Source of the DNA: Firmicutes bacterium UBA5486
Lineage (GTDB): Bacteria; Bacillota; UBA4882; UBA10575
Direction: 5' to 3'
DNA length: 14,924 nt
Assembly: GCA_002427045.1 (NCBI GenBank)
Contig: DIPO01000023.1
Span: 1-14,924 of the forward strand
A model generated the notes under the pieces. The model was not told the origin of the DNA. It saw nothing but the letters and a program-made list of their open reading frames with translations, and did no database searches. Shown piece by piece: positions 8,630 to 14,924 of this stretch. Numbering within the stretch: position 1 is the first letter of the stretch; the number at the start of each line of letters is the position of its first letter. Made by a program: the position numbers and the translations under genes.

Positions 8630-9748
8630 TTACCAATCTTGTTTAAACAGGGATAGTTCAATCCTACTATGTAAAACTTCATTAATATCCAAGGAAAGAT
8701 CCTTCCACCCGGATAACTGTTCAGCTAATTGCGAAGCAAGAAGAGTAGTTTCCACAGTAAATCTGGCTTTATTGCTTGCAAATTCCCGTAAATTGACTTG
8801 AGTAACAAGTGACATTTCCTTTAACTTTCTTTCAATCAGAACTAACTCAGAATAAAAAATATTGTTAATAATTACCTCAATATTATTTGGAATAATAAGT
8901 TTCTTAGGAATTTCCTCCATAAAATAAGTAACAATATTTTCCCCGGCCTTTTTTATGGCTTTTTCCGCTGCTGCATATTCTGTAAGATCTACCCCTGATT
9001 CTGAGACTTCTTGAACAAGTAAGATCTCACCGGTACTAGCTTTTATAGTTCTCATCTCAACCCATGCCCGGCAGGAAACTAAGCCTTGATACCTTCCTAT
9101 TACTTCACTGGCAGCTTCGCCGAAAATTAAAATATCCGCTCCATATTCCGGCATTAAAGATTGGAAAGATTTTTGCTTCCCATTATTCTTCAGCCGCGCA
9201 AACTCCTCCCTGTTACTTGTTATCGGGCCTTCAACCACTTGGTAACCAGCTTGTACTAGACCATTAATAATCTCCTTTTCTAAAGTCCGGACCGGAATAT
9301 TATTTTTCTGAAATTTGCTTTCTGAAAAGAAAACCATTATTCGTGGGTTACCGGCACGTTTTAGGATTAATTGTAATTCATCTAGATCTTCAATTATTGA
9401 CCCCTTCTTAACTGTTACAACAAGTAAGGCCTTTAAAACCCCCAATTCAGTCCAAGTATTAAGCACTTCGTATCCGGTAACATAACCGGCTGATTTGAGG
9501 CGTATGGAATCCTTAATTAACTGATAATTTTCCACATTAGTCTCGCTATAAACCAGGGTGCCAACAACTTGTTCAACTGCTTTATTCAATCCATCGCTAA
9601 TCGCCAATTCCTTGGCTGCCGGTAGATTATGATCAATAATCAATGCTTCCCCCAGCACTTGAATTTCGACCGTATCCTCAGCCTTAACTACTAAGCAGAA
9701 AAGAATAAAGGCAATAACTAGACAGAAATAAGAAGATTTTCTTCTCAA
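8630..9748 (-). CDS. FlgT N-terminal-like exported protein, first gene of the envelope operon
   Basis: A 372-residue protein if the TTG at 9748 is used. A signal peptide covers residues 1-23 (hydrophobic core FCLVIAFILFCLVVKA). Residues about 25-118 resemble the FlgT N-terminal domain: VEIQVLGEALI, AAKELAISDGLNKAVEQVVG and SAGYVTGYEVLNTW, with VLKALLVVTVKKG at the end. Residues about 134-285 form a second alpha/beta domain (NPRIMVFFSES opens it; YGADILIFGEAASEV), similar in pattern to CsgG/TolB-N-like folds. The last 80 residues form a third domain (VTQVNLREFASNKARFTVET; LASQLAEQLSG). In Vibrio, FlgT is a periplasmic H-ring protein of the flagellar base. Here a FlgT-C-like part appears in a different gene (9982-11283). 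It leads the operon, with 32 bp to the LPP20-like gene. FlgT relation is by pattern, not alignment. Confidence 0.75.
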   Translation of the reverse strand: MRRKSSYFCLVIAFILFCLVVKAEDTVEIQVLGEALIIDHNLPAAKELAISDGLNKAVEQVVGTLVYSETNVENYQLIKDSIRLKSAGYVTGYEVLNTWTELGVLKALLVVTVKKGSIIEDLDELQLILKRAGNPRIMVFFSESKFQKNNIPVRTLEKEIINGLVQAGYQVVEGPITSNREEFARLKNNGKQKSFQSLMPEYGADILIFGEAASEVIGRYQGLVSCRAWVEMRTIKASTGEILLVQEVSESGVDLTEYAAAEKAIKKAGENIVTYFMEEIPKKLIIPNNIEVIINNIFYSELVLIERKLKEMSLVTQVNLREFASNKARFTVETTLLASQLAEQLSGWKDLSLDINEVLHSRIELSLFKQDW

Positions 9749-9756
9749 TTTCCATC

Positions 9757-9764
9757 CCTCCTTT
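9757..9764 (-). promoter_or_regulatory. Ribosome binding site supporting a TTG start at 9748
   Basis: AAAGGAGG on the minus strand ends 8 nt before an in-frame TTG at 9748. A longer reading from a TTG at 9769 would run through the binding site itself, and the nearby ATG is out of frame. The start is therefore most likely the rare TTG, giving MRRKSSYFC as a normal signal-peptide N-terminus. Confidence 0.75.
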
Positions 9765-9784
9765 ACCAATCAACTACAGCCTGG

Positions 9785-9885
9785 AATCTCTCTCACCTTC
9801 TCGCCTTTTATCTATATCAAGGAAAACGCTAACGCAGGCTTTCACGGTTTCCCTTGAAGTTTTAAGGTAGGCGAAAAGTGAGATT
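9785..9885 (-). repeat. Long imperfect hairpin ahead of the envelope operon
   Basis: Within the 233-bp gap 9749-9981, arms 9785-9806 and 9869-9885 are complementary apart from a 4-nt and a 1-nt insertion and one mismatch that becomes a G-U pair in minus-strand RNA. Inside it TCAAGGAAAACG (9817-9828) pairs with CGGTTTCCCTTGA (9845-9857). The whole forms an approximately 100-nt hairpin that ends about 20 nt before the ribosome binding site of the FlgT-like gene. It could be a 5' leader structure, a processing signal in the mRNA, or a dispersed intergenic repeat. I do not recognise a known riboswitch class. Confidence 0.6.
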
Positions 9886-9911
9886 ACTCATCGCTCGTAT
9901 GAATGACAGCC

Positions 9912-9965
9912 TTTGTAAGCTACAAATGAAAGTGCATTTTCATCCTTTCGCTTGCCCCAGCAAGC
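9912..9965 (-). repeat. Three short perfect hairpins in tandem
   Basis: Three consecutive 6-bp perfect inverted repeats follow the end of the 433-residue gene: GCTTGC/GCAAGC (9950-9955, 9960-9965, 4-nt loop), ATGAAA/TTTCAT (9926-9931, 9938-9943, 6-nt loop) and TTTGTA/TACAAA (9912-9917, 9921-9926, 3-nt loop). None is followed by a clear U-run on the minus strand, so an intrinsic terminator is not established. The first, being GC-rich, is the best candidate for a 3'-end stabilising hairpin. Confidence 0.45.
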
Positions 9966-9981
9966 CGGGGTGGGCGACTAC

Positions 9982-11283
9982 TTAGAATGGGAAACTTACT
10001 CCTAATTCAAGTCCAAAACCTGTTAAATCCAACTTCTGGACTGGCGCAGAAGTTATCGTTCCATCACTAGTCTTCCATTTAGAACCGATTTGGGGTCCAT
10101 ATTCCGCAAATATATTAAGGTTAATCCTCGGGCCAGAATCATATTTTACGTAATATTTTCCTCCACATCCTATTTTTATATAATATCCTAAACAAGAAGC
10201 TGTTCCCGAAGTAATCTCCTGAAAGCCCAAGGAGATCCCGCCTCCACCAAAACAAGTACCATATAAAAGGCCTTTAATAAAAGGATACTCTAAACCTCTC
10301 TCCACCCCAAAACCCAAAATAGTAACATTGGAACCTTTAAATAAACTCAAATCAAAATAATTATAGTTTTTAAATGGAAGTTCTTTACCATACCTACCAG
10401 TAAGGTGTAGAGGGAATTTTACTTTCCCATTTTTTTCACTTTTTTCCAGAACATACTTATTTGTTACCGCAACGCCTAAGTTCACCAGCTTCTTATCGGG
10501 GGAAACTATCTCCTCGACAGTATCTCCCAGTAAAACAGGTTGGGAATTCCATAAGATTTTTGCTTTTGACATGCCTTCAGTTACTTCTGTAACTTCAACT
10601 TGTGCTATTTCTTCTTTAAAAGCAGTAGTAATCTTCATTTCCTCAAAATTTTCAACTTCTGCACGAAAAACTTTAAATCGTTGGCCCTGTTTAACTCCAC
10701 GATCCTTTCCATTAAAGAAATATAGGTTATCTCCATCTACTTTAATAATAATTCCATTCAAAGAAAATATATCCTTTAACTTAAGAACAAACTCCCCGGA
10801 AAAACAGGCTTCAAGAGCTTGGTATAAGGATTTTTCTTTATTCTCACTTGAACTATAACCTGTCCCAACGATAATATGTAAAACCTGTTCAGTTTCGATA
10901 TTAATTACTTTAAGAGTAATACCAGCTTCTGCCCTATAACGCTGAGCTTTACCATCCCAGTATGAAAAAAGATGATCAATACTCCCTATAAACCCTAGTT
11001 GAATAGATAATATTTTACCTACCTGTACCGCTTCATCAATTAATCCAGTATCTTGCAAATGCTGTCTCTGTAAAAGCCGTTCAATCTCTCCTCTTTCAAC
11101 TAACTCAAAACAGCCTAAATCCAGCAAAATTGAAGAAAGCTTATTGGTAGCTGTTAGACAAAATTCATTAGGGACTGAACCGTAAAAGCCAAATACTCCA
11201 GCTTTATTCTCAGCCAAACCGGGAATAGCAAAACAAAAGATAAATATCACTGTTATCAGCAGAATTTTCATCGACTTTTTCAT
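9982..11283 (-). CDS. Exported CsgG/FlgT-C-like protein with predicted outer-membrane beta domain
   Basis: A 433-residue protein. Signal peptide 1-24 (ends PGLA). Residues about 26-170 are a CsgG/TolB-N-like domain (KAGVFGFYGS; CFELVERGEIERLLQRQ; AVQVGKILSIQLGFIGSI). Residues about 174-260 look like the FlgT C-terminal domain: LNGIIIKVDGDNLYFF, then GKDRGVKQGQRFKVFR, then QVEVTEVTEGMSKAKIL. Residues about 266-433 are rich in glycine and aromatics with alternating polarity and end in LELGVSFPF. A terminal Phe after an alternating strand is the classic signal for outer-membrane beta-barrel insertion by BamA, which argues for a diderm cell. ATG at 11283 follows AAAGGGGG (11294-11301). It precedes the four-gene envelope operon by 233 bp in the same direction and shares its domain families, so the products probably act together. 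The barrel assignment is prediction by eye. Confidence 0.78.
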   Translation of the reverse strand: MKKSMKILLITVIFIFCFAIPGLAENKAGVFGFYGSVPNEFCLTATNKLSSILLDLGCFELVERGEIERLLQRQHLQDTGLIDEAVQVGKILSIQLGFIGSIDHLFSYWDGKAQRYRAEAGITLKVINIETEQVLHIIVGTGYSSSENKEKSLYQALEACFSGEFVLKLKDIFSLNGIIIKVDGDNLYFFNGKDRGVKQGQRFKVFRAEVENFEEMKITTAFKEEIAQVEVTEVTEGMSKAKILWNSQPVLLGDTVEEIVSPDKKLVNLGVAVTNKYVLEKSEKNGKVKFPLHLTGRYGKELPFKNYNYFDLSLFKGSNVTILGFGVERGLEYPFIKGLLYGTCFGGGGISLGFQEITSGTASCLGYYIKIGCGGKYYVKYDSGPRINLNIFAEYGPQIGSKWKTSDGTITSAPVQKLDLTGFGLELGVSFPF

Positions 11284-11367
11284 CAGTGTTATTCCCCCTT
11301 TATATTAAATATCGACATCAAACTATTTTTTTTAATAGGGTTAAATCTAAAAGTAAATAGCATAAAT

Positions 11368-12105
11368 TCACCTAACATCCTCTGCTTCAATCACTTTATC
11401 CCAATCATAGATCCCCACTGTTTTTTGGTTAGGCTTTACAATCAAATAATTTTTTTCATCCCAAGCACCATGTATAAGGCCTCGAATCAACCTAATATCA
11501 CCTTCAATTTTAGAAACTTGTTTCTTCTCTTCTTTAGCTTTTAAACTTAATTTTTCAGCCCAACCCGGTATTCTTGTCTCAGGAATCTCAATATAGACAA
11601 CTTTCTCGTCTAAGTTAGCAAGCTTTGCCATTTCCCGTAAATATCTGGCATTATCTTCCCCATATAACTCTTTATACTCTTCAAAGGTTTTAGTAAACCA
11701 CGGGTCAAAAAGTTTTCCCGATTGACAATCTTTACTTCGTTCCCAATGCCCTACAGACCAAAAAGGTTGACTTAGATTATCTCCAAAACACTCTTTAAAG
11801 CGTCGCCCTGAACCCAAAAGTAAACTACAACAATCATGAACCCTTGGGATTATTAATTTAAGATTATGTGAAAATAGGCCTACCGTAGCATTCCCGCATA
11901 AACCATAAAGTAAAAGAAGAGCATCATACTTACCACTAATACTTCCTGCTTCATCAATTTTATTCTGTAGTATTCTCCTTAACTCGTCACTATTGTTATG
12001 GGATGCAATCTTTGTAAACTCAGGATCAACCACATGAGGAGAATCAACAATACAATAACAGGCTTCTCTGGTAAATGCCTCACAAGCAACTAGTTTTAAA
12101 CGCAT
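11368..12105 (-). CDS. DUF1638 family protein
   Basis: A 245-residue soluble protein without signal peptide or membrane segment. It shows the DUF1638 pattern: an N-terminal LVACE with Cys8, a central LLLLYGLCGN (63-72), LIIPRVHDCCSLLLGS (84-99) and many aromatic residues around QPFWSVGHWERSK. The conserved Cys and His residues (Cys8, Cys70, His90, Cys92/93) could form a metal or corrinoid site. Biochemical function is not established to my knowledge; the family is often found in methanogens and anaerobes near corrinoid-dependent methyltransferase genes, none of which is visible here. Its start overlaps the end of the kinase gene by 26 bp, with an AGGGGAG site (12109-12115) inside the kinase coding sequence, so translation is probably coupled. 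An 84-bp gap separates it from the next gene downstream. Confidence 0.85.
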   Translation of the reverse strand: MRLKLVACEAFTREACYCIVDSPHVVDPEFTKIASHNNSDELRRILQNKIDEAGSISGKYDALLLLYGLCGNATVGLFSHNLKLIIPRVHDCCSLLLGSGRRFKECFGDNLSQPFWSVGHWERSKDCQSGKLFDPWFTKTFEEYKELYGEDNARYLREMAKLANLDEKVVYIEIPETRIPGWAEKLSLKAKEEKKQVSKIEGDIRLIRGLIHGAWDEKNYLIVKPNQKTVGIYDWDKVIEAEDVR

Positions 12106-14467
12106 ATTCTCCCCTGCTCTCTTCAGTTTTTGCTGGTAAAAAGATAGTAAATTCAGTACCCTTTCCTATCCTAGAAAACACCTGAATGTGCCCACCGTAT
12201 TTTTTAACAATAGAATAGGAGATGGTAAGCCCTAATCCTGTCCCGCTTAGTTTAGTAGTAAAACAAGGCTCAAATATCCTTCTTAAATCTTCTGAATTAA
12301 TTCCTACACCAGAATCAACAATTTGAACCTTTACATACTTACCGCTAGCTAAAGGTATGTTCATCTCTTCATCAATTATCTGATTGTTAATTACAATCTT
12401 GATTTGTCCCCCCTCTGACATAGCTTGAACTGCATTGATAATTATATTACTAAACACCTGTTTAATCTGCTCATTATCAGCTTCTATAGGCCATAATTCT
12501 TTTTGGTTCTCAAGTTGAAAGCTAATCTTAGTCCCACATAAAAGTGGATTAAGTAAATCAATTATTAATTGATCCATAAATAGGGCTTCAGTTTCTGGTT
12601 TGCTTCTGTTTGCTAATGTCATTAATTGCTGCGTTAGTTCTTCTGCTCTTTCTAGAGCTTTTTCAGCTTTTAATAGCTTAATAAAGACCCTAGATTCAGA
12701 AGAAAACAGCATTCGGACTTCTCTAATCTCTTTAAAAATTATCCCTAAAACATCTTTAAACTTGTTTGCTATACTCTCCGACAAAATACTAATAATCTCT
12801 TTTTTATTTACTTCCACTATTTTTTCTTCCAGATTTACCGGATCCGTTATCAGAGAACTAACTAGAATCCAACGTTGGTCGCTAGTAGGCGTTTTATATA
12901 ATTTCCCCATACTCTTTAACCAGCAAAGTTCCCCATCTTTACGTTTAATCCGGTAAATTATCTCCATTACATGCCTTTGTTTTATCGTTTTCTCAAAATT
13001 GACAAGTACTTGAGGACGATCCTCTTCGTATATAAGAGCAAAATAAGATTTATCAATCAGCTCGGTATCAAGAAAACCAGTAACCTTACTAATATTAGGA
13101 CTAATATACAATAAATTTCCTTCTTCCGAAATTTCACAGGTAAGATCAAATATGTTTTCCAATATTGCCCTATATCGTTCCCTTTTTTCCCATAAAGACT
13201 CTTTAAACCGCTTATCTATTAAAAGTCTACCAATCAACGAAGCAACGAGAAGTAACATCTGTTTCATCTCTTCTGGCCAAAATTTACCCTGTGAATTAGC
13301 AGTAAAACTCATGAAACCTAATAATGTTTCTTCACACTTAATTGGAACTATTAATATAGAACCAAATTTTTCAGTATCATATTCTCCAAATCGAATTCCT
13401 AAAGTTTTATCTTTCCTCCCTAAGATCACCTTTCCCATAGTTAAAGAAGAATACCACTGTTTCCATACTTTTGAAAATCTTCTGTTCTCCCACCAATTAC
13501 TTAGAAATTTAGGATTAACATTCTGCTCATCATTCCATTCAAAGCACCTAATATCCTCATAATTACCCGTTTCTCGAAAAATAGGCCCATAAATTTTAAT
13601 CCTTTTAGCGGCTGTAACTTCCTGCAAAACTTTAAGAATCTCAGTAATTACTAAATCATCATTTGAAAAGGTTAATAAAAATGAATAAATCCTGTTTAAT
13701 GCTAATAATAAACGAATCTCCTTTTCCTTCTCATTTGTAATACTAATTGTATTACTCTTTATCCCATCTGCAGGTTTCAAAAACTCGGCAACGCTACTAT
13801 GACTACTATGATTAGAAGAATGCTTTTTAGTAATCTCTTCAGTTACCAAATAGAGTTTACCTGCAACCAAAAATATTATTGTAGAAAATGCAACACCTAC
13901 AATCGAATTAGAAACCAAATTTTCTGTTTTATTACTGAAAAGCAGATTACTCAAAAGGGCAATTATTAATATTAAAAAAAATCCAACCACTGTACCTATT
14001 ATTTGCTTTTTTAAGTTTTTATCATTAATCTTTCTGGTTTTATTAAAGAGTATATGAAGACCTAAAAGGCTAGGAAAAGTCGTCAAAGTAAAATTAAGAG
14101 CAAAAAAATTTCTGGTGGTCTCCCCTGGATTTAAGTACGGTAAATAATTATGAAAATGAAACGTTAATAACAAAAAGGGAATGCACACAAAACAATAATA
14201 AGACAAGTTTTTCTTTTTATCAAAAAGCACATAAATAAAGTTAAGAAATAGCAGTCCAATCAGATTTAAAAATATAAAATTTAAACTTTTAAATAAATTA
14301 ACATCCATAAAAACCCCAAAAACTGGGTTAAGCAATACCATAGCAAAAGCCCCTCCAAAATAAATTAAAAAAGCTAATTTTAAGGAGCTCTTAGATTTTC
14401 TACCAAAAATCAGAGTCCCGGTAAATAAAAAAGAGAGTTTCACCATTAAAGGCATAAAAATACGCAT
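12080..14467 (-). CDS. Membrane sensor kinase (7TM-GAF-PAS-HATPase), phospho-acceptor His replaced
   Basis: A 795-residue protein from the ATG at 14467. About seven hydrophobic segments occupy residues 5-210. A GAF-like domain follows (about 245-420; FGSILIVPIKCEETLLGFMSF), then PAS (about 426-545; ILENIFDLTCEISEEGNLLY and YRIKRKDGELCWLKSMG), a dimerisation helix pair (about 555-625) and a complete HATPase_c domain. ATPase motifs are intact: N-box NIIINAVQAM (674-683), DSGVGI (718-723), FEPCFTTK (732-739) and GTGLGL (742-747). Where relatives read IAHDFNN, this protein reads IANKFKD, so the phosphorylated histidine is Asn568. It should bind ATP but may not autophosphorylate in the usual way. 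No response regulator is in the window. It overlaps the DUF1638 gene, suggesting the two work together. Confidence 0.88.
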   Translation of the reverse strand: MRIFMPLMVKLSFLFTGTLIFGRKSKSSLKLAFLIYFGGAFAMVLLNPVFGVFMDVNLFKSLNFIFLNLIGLLFLNFIYVLFDKKKNLSYYCFVCIPFLLLTFHFHNYLPYLNPGETTRNFFALNFTLTTFPSLLGLHILFNKTRKINDKNLKKQIIGTVVGFFLILIIALLSNLLFSNKTENLVSNSIVGVAFSTIIFLVAGKLYLVTEEITKKHSSNHSSHSSVAEFLKPADGIKSNTISITNEKEKEIRLLLALNRIYSFLLTFSNDDLVITEILKVLQEVTAAKRIKIYGPIFRETGNYEDIRCFEWNDEQNVNPKFLSNWWENRRFSKVWKQWYSSLTMGKVILGRKDKTLGIRFGEYDTEKFGSILIVPIKCEETLLGFMSFTANSQGKFWPEEMKQMLLLVASLIGRLLIDKRFKESLWEKRERYRAILENIFDLTCEISEEGNLLYISPNISKVTGFLDTELIDKSYFALIYEEDRPQVLVNFEKTIKQRHVMEIIYRIKRKDGELCWLKSMGKLYKTPTSDQRWILVSSLITDPVNLEEKIVEVNKKEIISILSESIANKFKDVLGIIFKEIREVRMLFSSESRVFIKLLKAEKALERAEELTQQLMTLANRSKPETEALFMDQLIIDLLNPLLCGTKISFQLENQKELWPIEADNEQIKQVFSNIIINAVQAMSEGGQIKIVINNQIIDEEMNIPLASGKYVKVQIVDSGVGINSEDLRRIFEPCFTTKLSGTGLGLTISYSIVKKYGGHIQVFSRIGKGTEFTIFLPAKTEESRGEYAFKTSCL

Positions 14468-14474
14468 TCTGCAT

Positions 14475-14480
14475 CTCCTT
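14475..14480 (-). promoter_or_regulatory. Ribosome binding site fixing the kinase start at 14467
   Basis: AAGGAG (minus strand) lies 7 nt before the ATG at 14467. The frame stays open further upstream to a TTG at 14527, but that start has no binding site and would add a basic, non-family N-terminus. Confidence 0.7.
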
Positions 14481-14594
14481 AAATCAAACCCTACTACCCG
14501 TTTAATTCCCAATAACACTCTTCTCAAGATAATAATACTGCATAAAATGAAGTTTCCCTTTAATTAAGGTGGTAAGACATCCATTTTTCGCCTC

Positions 14595-14632
14595 AGGTTT
14601 CCCATAAACTTCTTTACTCCTGGGTAAAACCT
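14595..14632. repeat. Hairpin AGGTTTCCCA / TGGGTAAAACCT
   Basis: AGGTTTCCCA (14595-14604) is the reverse complement of TGGGTAAAACCT (14621-14632) apart from a 2-nt bulge, with a 16-nt loop. It lies about 130 bp upstream of the kinase ATG and would fall in that gene's leader if transcription starts further right. There is no U-run after it on either strand. Confidence 0.5.
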
Positions 14633-14690
14633 ACGAGATAATCCTTCCTTCACTTGGCTTAAAAGCTTGCCTTTGAAGCTGAATAATAGT

Positions 14691-14855
14691 TTGGCCTTAC
14701 GGTATCAAAACAAAATGTGCAGGGAGGATAGAGCAGAGATGCATCTCGTGGCTCGATACTCGTCTCTCGTCACTCGGTTTGAAAAGAGCCGAAGATAAAA
14801 AGCATCAAAGGCCAACATTCATACGAGAGGCTAGCAACGGGCAACGAGTACCGAG
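14691..14855. repeat. Overlapping, mutually exclusive inverted repeats (CTCG/CGAG-rich)
   Basis: Two foldings compete. Fold A: TTGGCCTT (14691-14698) with AAGGCCAA (14808-14815), enclosing GATGCATCTCGTGGCTC (14738-14754) paired with 14786-14806 across small bulges. Fold B: CTCGATACTCGT (14752-14763) with ACGAGTACCGAG (14844-14855), 11 of 12 paired, enclosing CTCTCGT (14764-14770) with ACGAGAG (14823-14829). Fold B cannot form fully together with fold A. This may be a degenerate mobile intergenic repeat or a switchable leader of the kinase gene. Confidence 0.55.
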
Positions 14856-14888
14856 TCGAATCACATCGCACTCAAAGAATCCGACAAA

Positions 14889-14915
14889 TTTCATACAAAG
14901 GACCACTTTCATACA
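14889..14915. repeat. Short direct repeat TTTCATACA, 18-bp period
   Basis: TTTCATACA occurs at 14889-14897 and again at 14907-14915; the related TTCATAC also occurs at 14818-14824. With only two full copies and 9 bp it may be chance, or a pair of same-face protein binding sites. Confidence 0.35.
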
Positions 14916-14924
14916 GAATATAAA

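Larger units (their letters stand above)
14468..14924. other. Non-coding region upstream of the kinase gene, rich in inverted repeats
   Basis: About 457 bp to the window edge without a credible gene on either strand. Base composition is visibly richer in G and C than the intergenic region at 1368-1941, and the sequence is dominated by CTCG/CGAG-containing inverted repeats (separate entries). No tRNA or recognised riboswitch was seen. A promoter for the kinase gene must lie here or further right, but no convincing -35/-10 pair stands out on the minus strand. Confidence 0.6.

Noticed and set aside
9785..9885. Cyclic-di-GMP (GEMM) or other known riboswitch
   Set aside because: A GGGAAACC-like segment looks suggestive, but the rest of the GEMM core (the GGACGCAAAGCC type segment and the receptor helix) is absent. 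No other class fits by eye.
9950..9965. Rho-independent terminator after the 433-residue gene
   Set aside because: The stem is GC-rich but only 6 bp and followed on the minus strand by GAAAGG rather than a U-run.
3975..11283. Calling the cluster a curli secretion locus
   Set aside because: There is CsgG-like character but no CsgA/CsgB-type amyloid repeats, CsgE or CsgF in view, and LPP20 and FlgT-like partners point elsewhere.
13152..13562. 136-codon plus-strand frame inside the kinase gene
   Set aside because: Antisense to the GAF region of a clearly real gene; no binding site and no recognisable domain. The same reasoning removes the frames at 12600-12956, 10571-10858, 9064-9267, 7091-7282, 3128-3385, 2360-2545 and 3794-4024.
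12080..14467. Pseudogene call for the kinase because of the missing histidine
   Set aside because: The frame is intact over 795 codons, all ATPase motifs are kept and start, binding site and downstream overlap are normal.
14691..14924. Insertion sequence or transposon end
   Set aside because: Inverted repeats are present but there is no transposase fragment and no recognisable target-site duplication in the visible part.

Overview
The window is AT-rich and reads as part of a chromosome from an anaerobic Firmicutes-type bacterium that probably has an outer membrane (a diderm lineage such as Halanaerobiales, Limnochordia or Negativicutes; lineage is inference). Supporting signs are strong AGGAGG/AGGGGG ribosome binding sites, a SpoIID/LytB-family peptidoglycan enzyme, a DUF1638 protein of the kind found in corrinoid-using anaerobes, and several exported proteins of the CsgG/FlgO, LPP20/FlgP and FlgT types. 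Two of these end in beta-rich domains, one with a C-terminal phenylalanine. There are nine convincing protein genes. All lie on the minus strand except the SpoIID-like gene. I see no tRNA, rRNA, CRISPR array or transposase.

Layout. Positions 57-1367 (-): MFS transporter. 1368-1941: AT-rich divergent intergenic region with a candidate plus-strand promoter and an 85-nt nested inverted repeat. 1942-3972 (+): exported TPR plus SpoIID/LytB protein, ending 2 bp from its convergent neighbour. 9748-3975 (-): tight four-gene operon encoding a FlgT-N-like protein, an LPP20/FlgP-like protein, a TPR-CsgG protein, and a CsgG/FlgO plus four-module TPR protein with a beta-rich C-terminus. 9749-9981: a gap packed with hairpins. 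11283-9982 (-): CsgG plus FlgT-C-like protein with a beta-rich tail. 12105-11368 (-): DUF1638 protein. 14467-12080 (-): membrane sensor kinase of the histidine kinase type that lacks the expected phospho-accepting histidine and overlaps the DUF1638 gene. 14468-14924: non-coding region rich in inverted repeats.

Working model (inference). The block 3975-11283 carries the domain set of the Vibrio FlgO/FlgP/FlgT outer-membrane flagellar ring accessory proteins, rearranged into five exported proteins with added TPRs and beta-rich ends, and without any flagellar gene in view. It looks like an envelope-spanning or outer-membrane-associated complex. The TPR-SpoIID protein beside it could remodel peptidoglycan to make room for such a complex. 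The kinase and DUF1638 pair upstream forms a separate sensory unit, probably translationally coupled.
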